The notes beneath the pieces are model-generated. The model had not been told where the DNA came from. It was given only the letters and a program-made list of their open reading frames with translations, and searched no databases. Below are positions 54,739 through 62,582 of a stretch of DNA of 64,000 nt, one piece after another (position 1 is the stretch's first letter; each line of letters starts with the position of its first letter). Both the position numbers and the translations under genes were made by a program. This stretch comes from Caecibacteroides pullorum (lineage in GTDB: Bacteria; Bacteroidota; Bacteroidia; Bacteroidales; Bacteroidaceae). The stretch spans positions 62,001 to 126,000 of the forward strand of contig NZ_JAAZTS010000005.1 of NCBI RefSeq assembly GCF_019239235.1. The letters run 5' to 3'.

Positions 54739-57700
54739 TTAGAAGTTAACATTCAATCCTACGGTGAAACGTCTTACGGTAGGATAGCCAAAACCGCTGG
54801 CACTTCCGTTGTAGGAAGAAGAAAGCAGAATTTCGGGATCCTGACCGGAGAACTTGGTAATGGTGAACAGATTTTCTCCACCTACACTCAAGTTGGCACC
54901 TTTAATCTTCAACGGATCCAACCATTTCTTGGGGAAGCTGTAGGAGAGGGTCAACGATTTCAGCTTGAAATAGTCACCATTCTCCAGATAGCGGGTAGAA
55001 GTATTGGAAGCGCCGTTATTACCACCGGCTATCAACTGCGGATGCGTAGCAATGTCACCCGGTTTCTCCCAACGGCTCCAACCGTCAGCCAGCTTCATAG
55101 CCGGCTGTGAAGGACGTTCGGCGTCACGATCGAGCGCACCGGCACGCATACCGTTGTATATCTTGGCACCGGCACTGAACGTAAAGTTGGCATTCAGCGA
55201 CAAGCCTTTCCAACTCAGGTTCGTACTCAGACCACCGTTCACTTTCGGCGTCGGAGAAGCATCCAGTAATACATTAGTAGCCTCATTGTAATTGCCCGTC
55301 ACTGTCTTTTCACCTGTTTCTGGATCCACCTTGAACCACAACGGAGTACCAGTCATAGTGTCTACACCGGCCCATTCCTTCATATACCAGTTCATATAAG
55401 GATAGCCCATAGCTACCGCCTGCATCGTAAGGTCATTTCCATCTGGCAAATAGGTCACTTCGTTACGGTTATATCCCATATTGAAGCTGATGTCCCAGTA
55501 CCAATCCTTGGTACGGAGGATTTCAGGCGTAATGGTCAGTTCCACACCCGAGTTTTCCATCTTACCGTTGTTGGCCGTCTGGCGGTTAAAGCCTGTTACG
55601 GCGGACAAGTGACGCAGATAAATCAGGTTCTTCACCTTCTTCAAGTAATAGTCGAATGTAATGTTTACACGGTCGAACAGGCGGATATCAATACCGGCGT
55701 CGAAGTTGGCCGTTTCCTCCCAAGACAAATCAGGATTTCCCTGATAGTTGGACAAGAATGCGATTTCATTGGCATACTGAGAAGTGTAACCGAAGATGGT
55801 AGCCCATTCGTAAGCGCCACCCGGTTGGTTACCGCTGATACCGTAAGAAACACGGGGCTTCAATTCATTGATCCACTCAAACTGGCTGATAAATTCTTCC
55901 TTGTGCATATTCCAACCGGCACCCACCGACCAGAAGGTAGCCCAACGTTTGTCGCTACCGAACTTTGAAGAACCGTCACGACGAATCATACCTTGAATGA
56001 GATACTTGCTGTCGAACGAATAGTTGACATTCAGATAGATAGCGGCATTTTTCGATTCCGATTTGGTACCACTGGCTGTAGGATCCTCAGCACCCGCATT
56101 GATAATCTCGGCACCCGAGAAAATCTTATAAGCTGTGGCAGCCAAATCCCAATAGCGGTATTCATCGTAGTCATAACCCAAATAAGCATTGATTTCATGC
56201 TTTTCACCAAAAGTCTTCAAGAAACGCAGCAACTGGCTGGTATAGATGGAACGTGTATTGGACTCACCATCATAATAAGATCCATCCGTACCTGCACCAG
56301 AACGGCTATTGGGATCTACATAAGAGCTGGAATAACTATTATTGAAACCGATACGATTATTCGATTCAAAAGTCAATCCGTCAATGATCTTGAAATCAAA
56401 ACCGACACCCAAGTCGATTCCATTACTGCGGCTTTTTCCCCAATTCAGATGACGATCATACAAGAAGTTTGAACCACCATCGGAATACCAGTAGTCATCC
56501 GGGTTGGCGGTAGGAGCAGCATCTGCAGTCGGTACACCCTGACTACCATCCTTCAGATTACCTTGCGAATCCCACGGAGTATCCCACGGAGTATAGCTGG
56601 TGTGCGCCAATGAATATTCCTGGCTGAATGTTTCCTTATAACTTGCAGCCACTTTGGCCTTCAAGGTCAAGCGGTCGTTCACAATATAATCCGTATTCGA
56701 ACGGAACGTGAAGCGGTCGTAATCAAATCCCTTGATGGTACCTTCTTCCGTATAGTAGTCACCGGACACATACGACTTGATTTTGTCATTGCCATAACGA
56801 TAGCCGATGTTATAGTTTTGCGTCAAAGCATTCTGAGTAGCCAGGTCCCACCAGTCGAAGTTACGATCGCGCAAATAGGGTTGCAGCCAACCTTGCGAAT
56901 CCAATGTGCCAGCATTCTTATAAGCTGTATATACATAATCATAATACTCGGCACCCGACATCATTTCCAAGTTACCTTTCTGCAACTGCGACACACCAAA
57001 CTTGGCAGACAAATCAATCTGAGAGGTACCAGTCGTAGCACGCTTGGTAGTTACCTGGATAACACCATTGGCACCACGAGAACCGTACAAAGCCGTAGCA
57101 GAACCGTCCTTCAGGATAGAAATGGTTTCGATATCATTCGGGTTCAGGTCGGCAGAAGAGGCACCAACCACACCGTCGATTACCCACAAAGGCTCCACAT
57201 TACCACGGATAGAACCGATACCACGTACACGGATGCTTACACCTTCACCCGGACGACCGGAAGTAGGAGCGACAACAGCACCGGCCACTTTACCCTGCAG
57301 CATATTGGCTACACTCGGAGTAGTGACGTCTTTGAGTTTTTCTGCCTTGATGGAAGAAATAGAACCTGTAATAGAGCTCTTACGCTGTATACCGTAACCT
57401 ACTACAACTACTTCATCCAGTGCTTCTGAATCGGCCGACAGTTTAATGGTCACCTTGTCGGAGTTCTGTACGACATACTCATAATTGGCATATCCGATAA
57501 AAGAAACCACCAAGGTTGTACCTTTAGGAACTTCCAAGGTAAAATTACCATCCAGGTCGGTTACCGTTCCGATAGAAGTGTTACCTTTAACGGTCACGTT
57601 AGCGCCAGGAACTGTTTCACCCATGTCATCGAAAACCTGTCCGGTCACCTTGATGTTGTTGCCTTGTTGCACAATCGGAGCTTTCTTCATCACCGTCACC

Positions 57701-58035
57701 TGACGATCACTAATTTTAATCTCCAGATTGGCTGCATCTGCCAATTCCTTCAAGATTTCCTCGGCTTTCTTTCCATTCATATTAATGGAAACTTTTTTAT
57801 CCAATTCGGATAAAAGTCCCTTGGAATAAAGAATGACAAGATTGCTGTTCTTCTCAATGTAACTAAACAACTCTTTCAGCGTCTGAGTTGTTGCTACAGC
57901 TTGTTTGTTACTTCCGCGAGTATCAGCGGCATGTAGAGGGACCAAAGCACCCTCCGTCAATAAAAAAACACTAATTAATAGATAAAGAGATGTAAAAACT
58001 CTCTTCATCCGACCAAAAGTCGTTTTCTTTTTCAT
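54739..58035 (-). CDS. susC: SusC/RagA-family TonB-dependent transporter with STN signalling domain
   Basis: 1,098 residues. After the signal peptide comes an STN (secretin/TonB short N-terminal) domain at about 48-115, then a carboxypeptidase-like regulatory domain (about 128-205, VTGQVFDDMGETVPGANV), the TonB box/plug (EVVVVGYGIQRKSSITGS, GVSIRVRGIGSIRGN) and the beta-barrel ending in RFTVGLNVNF. The STN domain is the part that signals to a FecR anti-sigma factor, and such a gene lies just upstream. It imports oligosaccharides released at the surface. Confidence 0.94.
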   Translation of the reverse strand: MKKKTTFGRMKRVFTSLYLLISVFLLTEGALVPLHAADTRGSNKQAVATTQTLKELFSYIEKNSNLVILYSKGLLSELDKKVSINMNGKKAEEILKELADAANLEIKISDRQVTVMKKAPIVQQGNNIKVTGQVFDDMGETVPGANVTVKGNTSIGTVTDLDGNFTLEVPKGTTLVVSFIGYANYEYVVQNSDKVTIKLSADSEALDEVVVVGYGIQRKSSITGSISSIKAEKLKDVTTPSVANMLQGKVAGAVVAPTSGRPGEGVSIRVRGIGSIRGNVEPLWVIDGVVGASSADLNPNDIETISILKDGSATALYGSRGANGVIQVTTKRATTGTSQIDLSAKFGVSQLQKGNLEMMSGAEYYDYVYTAYKNAGTLDSQGWLQPYLRDRNFDWWDLATQNALTQNYNIGYRYGNDKIKSYVSGDYYTEEGTIKGFDYDRFTFRSNTDYIVNDRLTLKAKVAASYKETFSQEYSLAHTSYTPWDTPWDSQGNLKDGSQGVPTADAAPTANPDDYWYSDGGSNFLYDRHLNWGKSRSNGIDLGVGFDFKIIDGLTFESNNRIGFNNSYSSSYVDPNSRSGAGTDGSYYDGESNTRSIYTSQLLRFLKTFGEKHEINAYLGYDYDEYRYWDLAATAYKIFSGAEIINAGAEDPTASGTKSESKNAAIYLNVNYSFDSKYLIQGMIRRDGSSKFGSDKRWATFWSVGAGWNMHKEEFISQFEWINELKPRVSYGISGNQPGGAYEWATIFGYTSQYANEIAFLSNYQGNPDLSWEETANFDAGIDIRLFDRVNITFDYYLKKVKNLIYLRHLSAVTGFNRQTANNGKMENSGVELTITPEILRTKDWYWDISFNMGYNRNEVTYLPDGNDLTMQAVAMGYPYMNWYMKEWAGVDTMTGTPLWFKVDPETGEKTVTGNYNEATNVLLDASPTPKVNGGLSTNLSWKGLSLNANFTFSAGAKIYNGMRAGALDRDAERPSQPAMKLADGWSRWEKPGDIATHPQLIAGGNNGASNTSTRYLENGDYFKLKSLTLSYSFPKKWLDPLKIKGANLSVGGENLFTITKFSGQDPEILLSSSYNGSASGFGYPTVRRFTVGLNVNF

Positions 58036-58048
58036 ACTTTCGTACTGA

Positions 58049-58127
58049 TTTTGGTTACTAAAAATGGAATAATTAAAATCATTTCCGGTCGGGCAATATT
58101 GGGAGTATTGTCCGACCCTCTTTTTTT
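58049..58127 (+). ncRNA. Candidate DonS-like antisense sRNA in the susC leader
   Basis: A strong terminator hairpin reads on the plus strand (GGTCGGGCAATA 58087-58098, loop, TATTGTCCGACC 58106-58117, then CTCTTTTTTT). No plus-strand gene is there to end, and the hairpin is antisense to the leader of susC. A near-consensus -7 element TACTTTCG lies at 58035-58042, which would give an RNA of about 79 bases. Location between fecR and susC and opposite direction match the DonS class of PUL repressors of Bacteroides. The -33 element is not recognisable, so the 5' end is uncertain. Confidence 0.6.
58087..58127 (+). terminator. Plus-strand terminator in the fecR-susC gap
   Basis: 12-bp stem with one G-T pair, seven-base loop TTGGGAG, T-rich tail on the plus strand only. 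Confidence 0.8.
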
Positions 58128-58196
58128 ACAACACAAATTCTTTCTATTTCATAGACATATATTTTAAGATCAACATTATTATTCACAACCTGGTAA

Positions 58197-59393
58197 TCAA
58201 TTCACCTGTACATAGATAGCCTCTCTCGAGGCACCTAAGTCCTCAGGCAAGGTTTGCCAAATTGATTCTAACACTTTCTTCAATTCTTCATTCAAAAATA
58301 ATTTACCATAAAATGCCTCATCAGCAATAGATGGATCACAAACAATCTTCTGTCCATAATATTCACTCAAATAAGCAAGCACTTCTTTCAAAGGTTTACC
58401 ATTCAAGATCCAAACTCCATCTACCCAATGGATATAATCGAGAGCATTTACTGTTTCCTTTTTCAACTCACCAGCCTCATCCAACTGTACCCGCTCATTC
58501 GGTTGCATCAGAACATGCTTATCCGCCGCATCTTTCACATCAACCGCACCCTCAACCAACACCACAGAAGCATGCGCATCGCCTTTATAGGCTGACACAT
58601 TAAAAGAAGTACCCAACACTTCCACATCGAAAGCTGAAGTATTTACAATGAAAGGTTTCGATTCGTCACGACTCACTTTCAGATAAACTTCCCCTTCCAC
58701 AAAAATCTCACGTCTGTCACCCTTGAAAGCACGTGGATAGATCACCTTACTGCCGGAGTTAATCCACATCTTGCTGTTGTCAGCCAATACAATCATAGAG
58801 CGACGTCCCTTGGGCACAATCAGCTGGTTATATTCCATAGCTTCCTCAGAAGAGGTTTGTGCCGAGGCTTCTTCTTTCTGTACGGACGGTTCCTTCAGCT
58901 TCACCGAATTGACACTGACCTGACCGGAGGCATTATAAGCCACTTTGGCATTATTGGCCAGCTCCACTTTCTTACGGTCGGAAACCACAAGGGTCACTTC
59001 CTTCACTTCGCCCGTATCGACCTGAGCCAGCAGCATCTGCTCCATACGGCTTCGTTCGTCCATCGTAACTTCCGTTTTCGAGAACCAAAGCGAACCCAAG
59101 CCGACACAGAGGACAACCGAAGCGGCCGCCACCCATCTCCAAGCAAGCGAGAGATGTCTTCTACGACTTTCGGCTTCCTGTGCTTGAGCCTGCCTGATCC
59201 GTTGCAGCGTCTTTTCCCAAACCTCTGACGAATCAGTTGCAGCCGGCTGGCATTCATTCCACATGAACAAGAGCTTACGGACCTCATCGTCGGAAGAAGC
59301 CTCATTCATATTGGTCAGGTCCTGTGGGTCTTCCAGAAAGGACGCTAACTTTTCATACTTATTATTATGTTCTTTTTTGTCGTCTTTCATCAT
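58197..59393 (-). CDS. FecR-family anti-sigma factor
   Basis: 398 residues. A cytoplasmic N-terminus (about 1-85, with LLFMWNECQPAATDSSEVWEKTLQRI) is followed by one membrane helix (WRWVAAASVVLCVGLGSLWF), a FecR domain (about 185-290: YNQLIVPKGRRSMIVLADNSKMWINSGSKVIYP-type core) and a C-terminal DUF4974 domain (about 320-398). It holds the ECF sigma factor inactive until the SusC STN domain reports substrate. Start may also be the second Met (59390). Confidence 0.92.
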   Translation of the reverse strand: MMKDDKKEHNNKYEKLASFLEDPQDLTNMNEASSDDEVRKLLFMWNECQPAATDSSEVWEKTLQRIRQAQAQEAESRRRHLSLAWRWVAAASVVLCVGLGSLWFSKTEVTMDERSRMEQMLLAQVDTGEVKEVTLVVSDRKKVELANNAKVAYNASGQVSVNSVKLKEPSVQKEEASAQTSSEEAMEYNQLIVPKGRRSMIVLADNSKMWINSGSKVIYPRAFKGDRREIFVEGEVYLKVSRDESKPFIVNTSAFDVEVLGTSFNVSAYKGDAHASVVLVEGAVDVKDAADKHVLMQPNERVQLDEAGELKKETVNALDYIHWVDGVWILNGKPLKEVLAYLSEYYGQKIVCDPSIADEAFYGKLFLNEELKKVLESIWQTLPEDLGASREAIYVQVN

Positions 59394-59487
59394 CGAATTA
59401 TATAAAACAAGACGCTGTTTCCGAAAAAATCTCCTATAGGCTTCGTCTTTTTTTTAAAAAAAGTTTGTTTTTTATTTCAAACAAGCC

Positions 59488-59514
59488 GATCTTCTTTCAC
59501 GGTGAAAGAAGATC
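59488..59514. repeat. Perfect 13-bp inverted repeat (palindrome)
   Basis: GATCTTCTTTCAC, one G, GTGAAAGAAGATC; a further TTTCACCG follows. Similar TTTCAC palindromes occur at about 25018-25030. Confidence 0.75.
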
Positions 59515-59717
59515 TTTCACCGTTTCTTACTAAAAATCAGCAAGATAACAGCTTGTGAAAGAGTGAACGATAAAAACAAAAAAAGTTTCTTCCTTCACGC
59601 CACCTATTCAAGTTGAACAATGCAATCGCGCAAGCAGAGAAAAAACAATGCTTTAGACAAAAGAAAGCACTGTTTTAAGCAGGACAAAAGGGTGCTTTTC
59701 TTCAACATAAACATCTA

Positions 59718-59770
59718 CTTCAGCACGCTAAACACCTACATTGGCGTGCTAAACATCAACTTGAGAAACG
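59718..59770 (-). repeat. 21-bp intergenic repeat units (copy C)
   Basis: On the minus strand CCAATGTAGGTGTTTAGCGT and CTGAAGTAGATGTTTATG repeat with 21-base spacing, preceded by a partial GATGTTTAGCACG unit. Confidence 0.7.
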
Positions 59771-59793
59771 CAACTACCCTCATTGACGCCATC

Positions 59794-60321
59794 TCACTTC
59801 AAGGCAGAGGAAATAAATTCAAGCGCTTTAGCTACATGAATATTGATCGTTTTCACAGAGATACCCAATACTTCGGCAATCTCTTTATATGGAAGCTTTT
59901 CGATTTTGGCCAACACAAAGACTTGCCGGCAACGGGGAGGAAGCTGATTTACGACCTGGTTAATACGAGATATTTCCTCCCGACTAATGATCCGTGAATC
60001 AGGAGTCTGCAAATCAACAAGCGTACCATAGTCGCCTACTTCATCCCATGGCACAAGCACCTGACCATTTCCATTTTTCCGCAACCAGGACACTACCTTG
60101 TTATGAGTTACCTTCAACAACCATGCCTTCTCGTTTTTCACCTCAGAGAACCTGTCACGATGCTGCCATACTTCAAAGAAAACATCGCTTACAATCTCTT
60201 CCGCTTCTTCTCTAGAGCGAACAAGATACTGAGCATAGTAAAGCAAATCATTGGAATATGCTTCAAAAAGACGTTTAAGCAAACGTTCATCCATATGGCT
60301 ACTATGACTATGCATAAACAA
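59794..60321 (-). CDS. ECF-type RNA polymerase sigma factor of the PUL
   Basis: 175 residues. Sigma region 2 (about 14-80: LFEAYSNDLLYYAQYLVRSREEAEEIVSDVFFEVWQ-type, with the following WLLKVTHNKVVSWLRK) and region 4 (about 118-170: LPPRCRQVFVLAKIEKLPYKEIAEVLGISVKTINIHV) are complete. It belongs to the Bacteroides sigma-70 family-1 group paired with FecR proteins and should drive the susC promoter. The start may be ten residues later (MDERLLKRLF, 60294). Confidence 0.92.
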   Translation of the reverse strand: MFMHSHSSHMDERLLKRLFEAYSNDLLYYAQYLVRSREEAEEIVSDVFFEVWQHRDRFSEVKNEKAWLLKVTHNKVVSWLRKNGNGQVLVPWDEVGDYGTLVDLQTPDSRIISREEISRINQVVNQLPPRCRQVFVLAKIEKLPYKEIAEVLGISVKTINIHVAKALEFISSALK

Positions 60322-60358
60322 GGCTTCCTTCTTTTTTTAACGACCCGATAACATTCGA

Positions 60359-60392
60359 CAAAGATACTAAAAAACAGACATCTTCATTCAAA
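60359..60392 (-). promoter_or_regulatory. Promoter of the sigma factor gene
   Basis: TATCTTTG at 60366-60359 on the minus strand; TTTG at 60392-60389 with a 22-base spacer. Its upstream part comes within 20 bases of the divergent argF' promoter. Confidence 0.6.
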
Positions 60393-60408
60393 ACCCGATA
60401 CATTTCAC

Positions 60409-60416
60409 TATCTTTG
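60409..60416 (+). promoter_or_regulatory. -7 promoter element of argF'
   Basis: TATCTTTG on the plus strand, 33 bases before the argF' ATG. Confidence 0.6.
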
Positions 60417-60449
60417 CTATCAATTATATATTTAAAAAAGTAAGTCGTT

Positions 60450-61403
60450 ATGAAGAATTTTACCTGCGTGCAGGATATCGGTAATCTGAAAACTGCACTT
60501 GCCGAAGCGTTCGAGATCAAAAAAGATCGGTTTAAATACGTAGAATTAGGACGCAACAAGACGTTGATGATGATTTTCTTCAACTCCAGTTTACGTACCC
60601 GTTTAAGCACACAAAAAGCGGCCCTGAATTTGGGAATGAATGTTATCGTACTCGATATTAATCAAGGCGCATGGAAGCTGGAAACTGAACGTGGCGTCAT
60701 CATGGATGGTGATAAACCAGAACACCTGCTGGAGGCTATCCCTGTAATGGGCTGTTATTGTGACATCATCGGTGTCCGTTCCTTTGCACGTTTCGAAAAC
60801 AGAGACTACGACTACAACGAAGTAATATTGAATCAGTTCATCCAATACTCAGGCCGTCCAGTATTCTCGATGGAAGCAGCAACCCGACACCCCTTACAGA
60901 GCTTTGCCGACCTCATCACTATTGAAGAATATAAAAAGAAGGAACGACCCAAAGTCGTAATGAGCTGGGCTCCCCATCCACGTCCCCTGCCACAAGCTGT
61001 TCCAAATTCTTTTGCTGAATGGATGAATGCAACTGATTATGAGTTTGTCATCACCCACCCTGAAGGCTATGAACTGGATCCGAAGTTCGTAGGCAACGCT
61101 CGTGTAGAATATGATCAAATGAAAGCCTTCGAAGGCGCTGATTTTGTCTATGCCAAGAACTGGGCAGCCTACTCTGGCGACAATTATGGACAAATTCTGA
61201 GCAAAGACCGTGCATGGACAGTAAGCGACCGCCAGATGGCCGTTACCAACAACGCTTATTTCATGCATTGCCTGCCTGTACGCCGCAACATGATTGTGAC
61301 GGACGACGTCATCGAAAGCCCGCAAAGCATCGTTATTCCTGAAGCGGCCAACCGCGAAATTTCAGCGACCGTCGTACTAAAGCGCCTGTTGGAAAGCCTA
61401 TAA
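60450..61403 (+). CDS. argF': N-succinyl-L-ornithine carbamoyltransferase
   Basis: 317 residues, ATCase/OTCase fold. The carbamoyl-phosphate motif appears as NSSLRTRLS and the C-terminal HCLPVRR motif is present. It transfers carbamoyl to N-succinylornithine instead of ornithine. Residue 90 is proline (in DGDKPEHLLEA); published work on the B. fragilis enzyme links Pro90 to succinyl specificity, while the acetyl enzyme has Glu at the matching site. It belongs to the arginine pathway spread over this window, and ends at a perfect bidirectional terminator. Confidence 0.93.
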   Translation: MKNFTCVQDIGNLKTALAEAFEIKKDRFKYVELGRNKTLMMIFFNSSLRTRLSTQKAALNLGMNVIVLDINQGAWKLETERGVIMDGDKPEHLLEAIPVMGCYCDIIGVRSFARFENRDYDYNEVILNQFIQYSGRPVFSMEAATRHPLQSFADLITIEEYKKKERPKVVMSWAPHPRPLPQAVPNSFAEWMNATDYEFVITHPEGYELDPKFVGNARVEYDQMKAFEGADFVYAKNWAAYSGDNYGQILSKDRAWTVSDRQMAVTNNAYFMHCLPVRRNMIVTDDVIESPQSIVIPEAANREISATVVLKRLLESL

Positions 61404-61423
61404 AACTTTAAGTAACATTCAAT

Positions 61424-61462
61424 AAAATAAAGGGACGGCCTGATAGGCCGTCCCTTTATTTT
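61424..61462. terminator. Perfect bidirectional terminator between argF' and the HIT gene
   Basis: 17-bp perfect stem (61424-61440 with 61446-61462), core AAAGGGACGGCC, five-base loop TGATA, A-rich and T-rich ends on both sides. It serves both convergent genes. Confidence 0.92.
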
Positions 61463-61484
61463 ATCTATGAGGAGGAGGGGATTG

Positions 61485-61877
61485 TCAGAACGCGTTGCGA
61501 ATCGCTTCGGCCACTTCTGCAAACTCTTCAGCAGAAAGCTGCAACTTGGGATTGGAGAAAAGCATATCTTTCTCGCTCTGCATCGGAATCAGATGAATAT
61601 GAGCATGAGGCACTTCCAAACCCAAGACAGCCATTCCAACCTTCTTACAAGGAAAAGCCTTTCCGATAGCCAGTGCTACCTTCTTGGCAAAAACATGCAT
61701 AGCGGCCAGTTCTTCATCTTTCAAATCAAAGATATAGTCTACCTCACGTTTCGGAATGACCAACGTATGTCCTTTTACCAACGGATTGATGTCCAAAAAT
61801 GCGAAGAATTGCTCGTCCTCCGCAACTTTATAACAGGGAATTTCGCCTGCTACAATTCTACTGAATATGGTTGCCAT
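61485..61877 (-). CDS. HIT-family nucleotide-binding protein
   Basis: 130 residues. The histidine triad is in VPHAHIHLIPM near residue 98, with the N-terminal FSRIVAGEIPCYKVAEDEQFFAFLD and PLVKGHTLVIPKREVDYIFDL strands typical of the Hint branch. Such proteins hydrolyse purine nucleoside phosphoramidates. It follows greA on the same strand after 56 bases. Confidence 0.92.
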   Translation of the reverse strand: MATIFSRIVAGEIPCYKVAEDEQFFAFLDINPLVKGHTLVIPKREVDYIFDLKDEELAAMHVFAKKVALAIGKAFPCKKVGMAVLGLEVPHAHIHLIPMQSEKDMLFSNPKLQLSAEEFAEVAEAIRNAF

Positions 61878-61933
61878 AACGATAATATATTAAAAAAACA
61901 AGGCAAGCCACAACACATGACCTGCCTTACTGT

Positions 61934-62398
61934 TTAAAATGATATGTTCAATATTTCCAGCTCAATCATGCCTTGTGGCACTTTGATCTGTGCTTTCTCA
62001 CCCACCTTCTTGCCAAGCAAACCTTGTGCAATGGGGGTATTGACTGAAATCTTGCCTTCCTTCAGATTGGCTTCGCTCTCCGACACGATGGTATAGGTCA
62101 TCTTCATGCCGTTCTTCACGTTCTTCAACTCCACCTTGTTCAGGATCTGTACAGAGTCGGTCTTCAGCTTAGACTCGTCGATGATCTTAGCATCGGCAAT
62201 CACCGCTTTCAGCTTACTGATTTTCATCTCGAGCAATCCTTGTGCTTCCTTAGCTGCATCATACTCTGCATTTTCGGACAAGTCTCCCTTGTCGCGTGCT
62301 TCAGCAATGGCAGCCACCACCTTGGGACGTTCCACTGCTTCCAGCTGTTTCAATTCGGCCAACAACTTGTTGTAGCCTTCTTCTGACATATAAGCCAT
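61934..62398 (-). CDS. greA: Transcription elongation factor GreA
   Basis: 154 residues: N-terminal coiled coil (about 1-75: LLAELKQLEAVERPKVVAAIAEARDKGDLSENAEYDAAKE with the conserved Asp-Leu-Ser-Glu-Asn-Ala tip) and C-terminal FKBP-like domain (about 80-154). It rescues backtracked RNA polymerase by stimulating transcript cleavage. The start at 62398 is fixed by a strong Shine-Dalgarno AAGGAGG (62407-62413) eight bases upstream, unusual for this phylum; the open frame runs further upstream but through the leader hairpin and promoter. Confidence 0.95.
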   Translation of the reverse strand: MAYMSEEGYNKLLAELKQLEAVERPKVVAAIAEARDKGDLSENAEYDAAKEAQGLLEMKISKLKAVIADAKIIDESKLKTDSVQILNKVELKNVKNGMKMTYTIVSESEANLKEGKISVNTPIAQGLLGKKVGEKAQIKVPQGMIELEILNISF

Positions 62399-62440
62399 AA
62401 TTTTTTCCTCCTTATTATTCTTAATTGATATATTATAAAC

Positions 62441-62474
62441 AAAAAAGAATTCCAACATGTCAACCATGCTGGAA
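62441..62474 (-). terminator. Attenuator-like hairpin in the greA leader
   Basis: On the minus strand TTCCAGCATG, loop GTTGA, CATGTTGGAA (one mismatch), then TTCTTTTTT. It lies between the promoter (62496-62503) and the greA ribosome-binding site. Confidence 0.6.
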
Positions 62475-62495
62475 CCCTCTTCCAATATTTGTTCG

Positions 62496-62503
62496 CAAAG
62501 ATA
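62496..62503 (-). promoter_or_regulatory. -7 promoter element of greA
   Basis: TATCTTTG on the minus strand; CTTG-type -33 about 20 bases upstream (62524-62527). Leader to the ATG is about 90 bases. Confidence 0.6.
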
Positions 62504-62582
62504 GCACTTTAAACAATATGCGTCAAGTGCCAATCGCTGTTTTGTAACATATTTAATGGAGTTCGTCCTCCATTATAACAAA

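Larger units (their letters stand above)
59394..59793. other. 400-base gap between sigma and fecR genes, repeats but no gene
   Basis: No credible ORF. It contains a perfect palindrome (59488-59514) and the 21-bp repeat units of copy C (about 59718-59770). The fecR promoter must lie here or transcription must run through from the sigma gene; no TAnnTTTG element is visible close to fecR on the minus strand. Confidence 0.55.
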
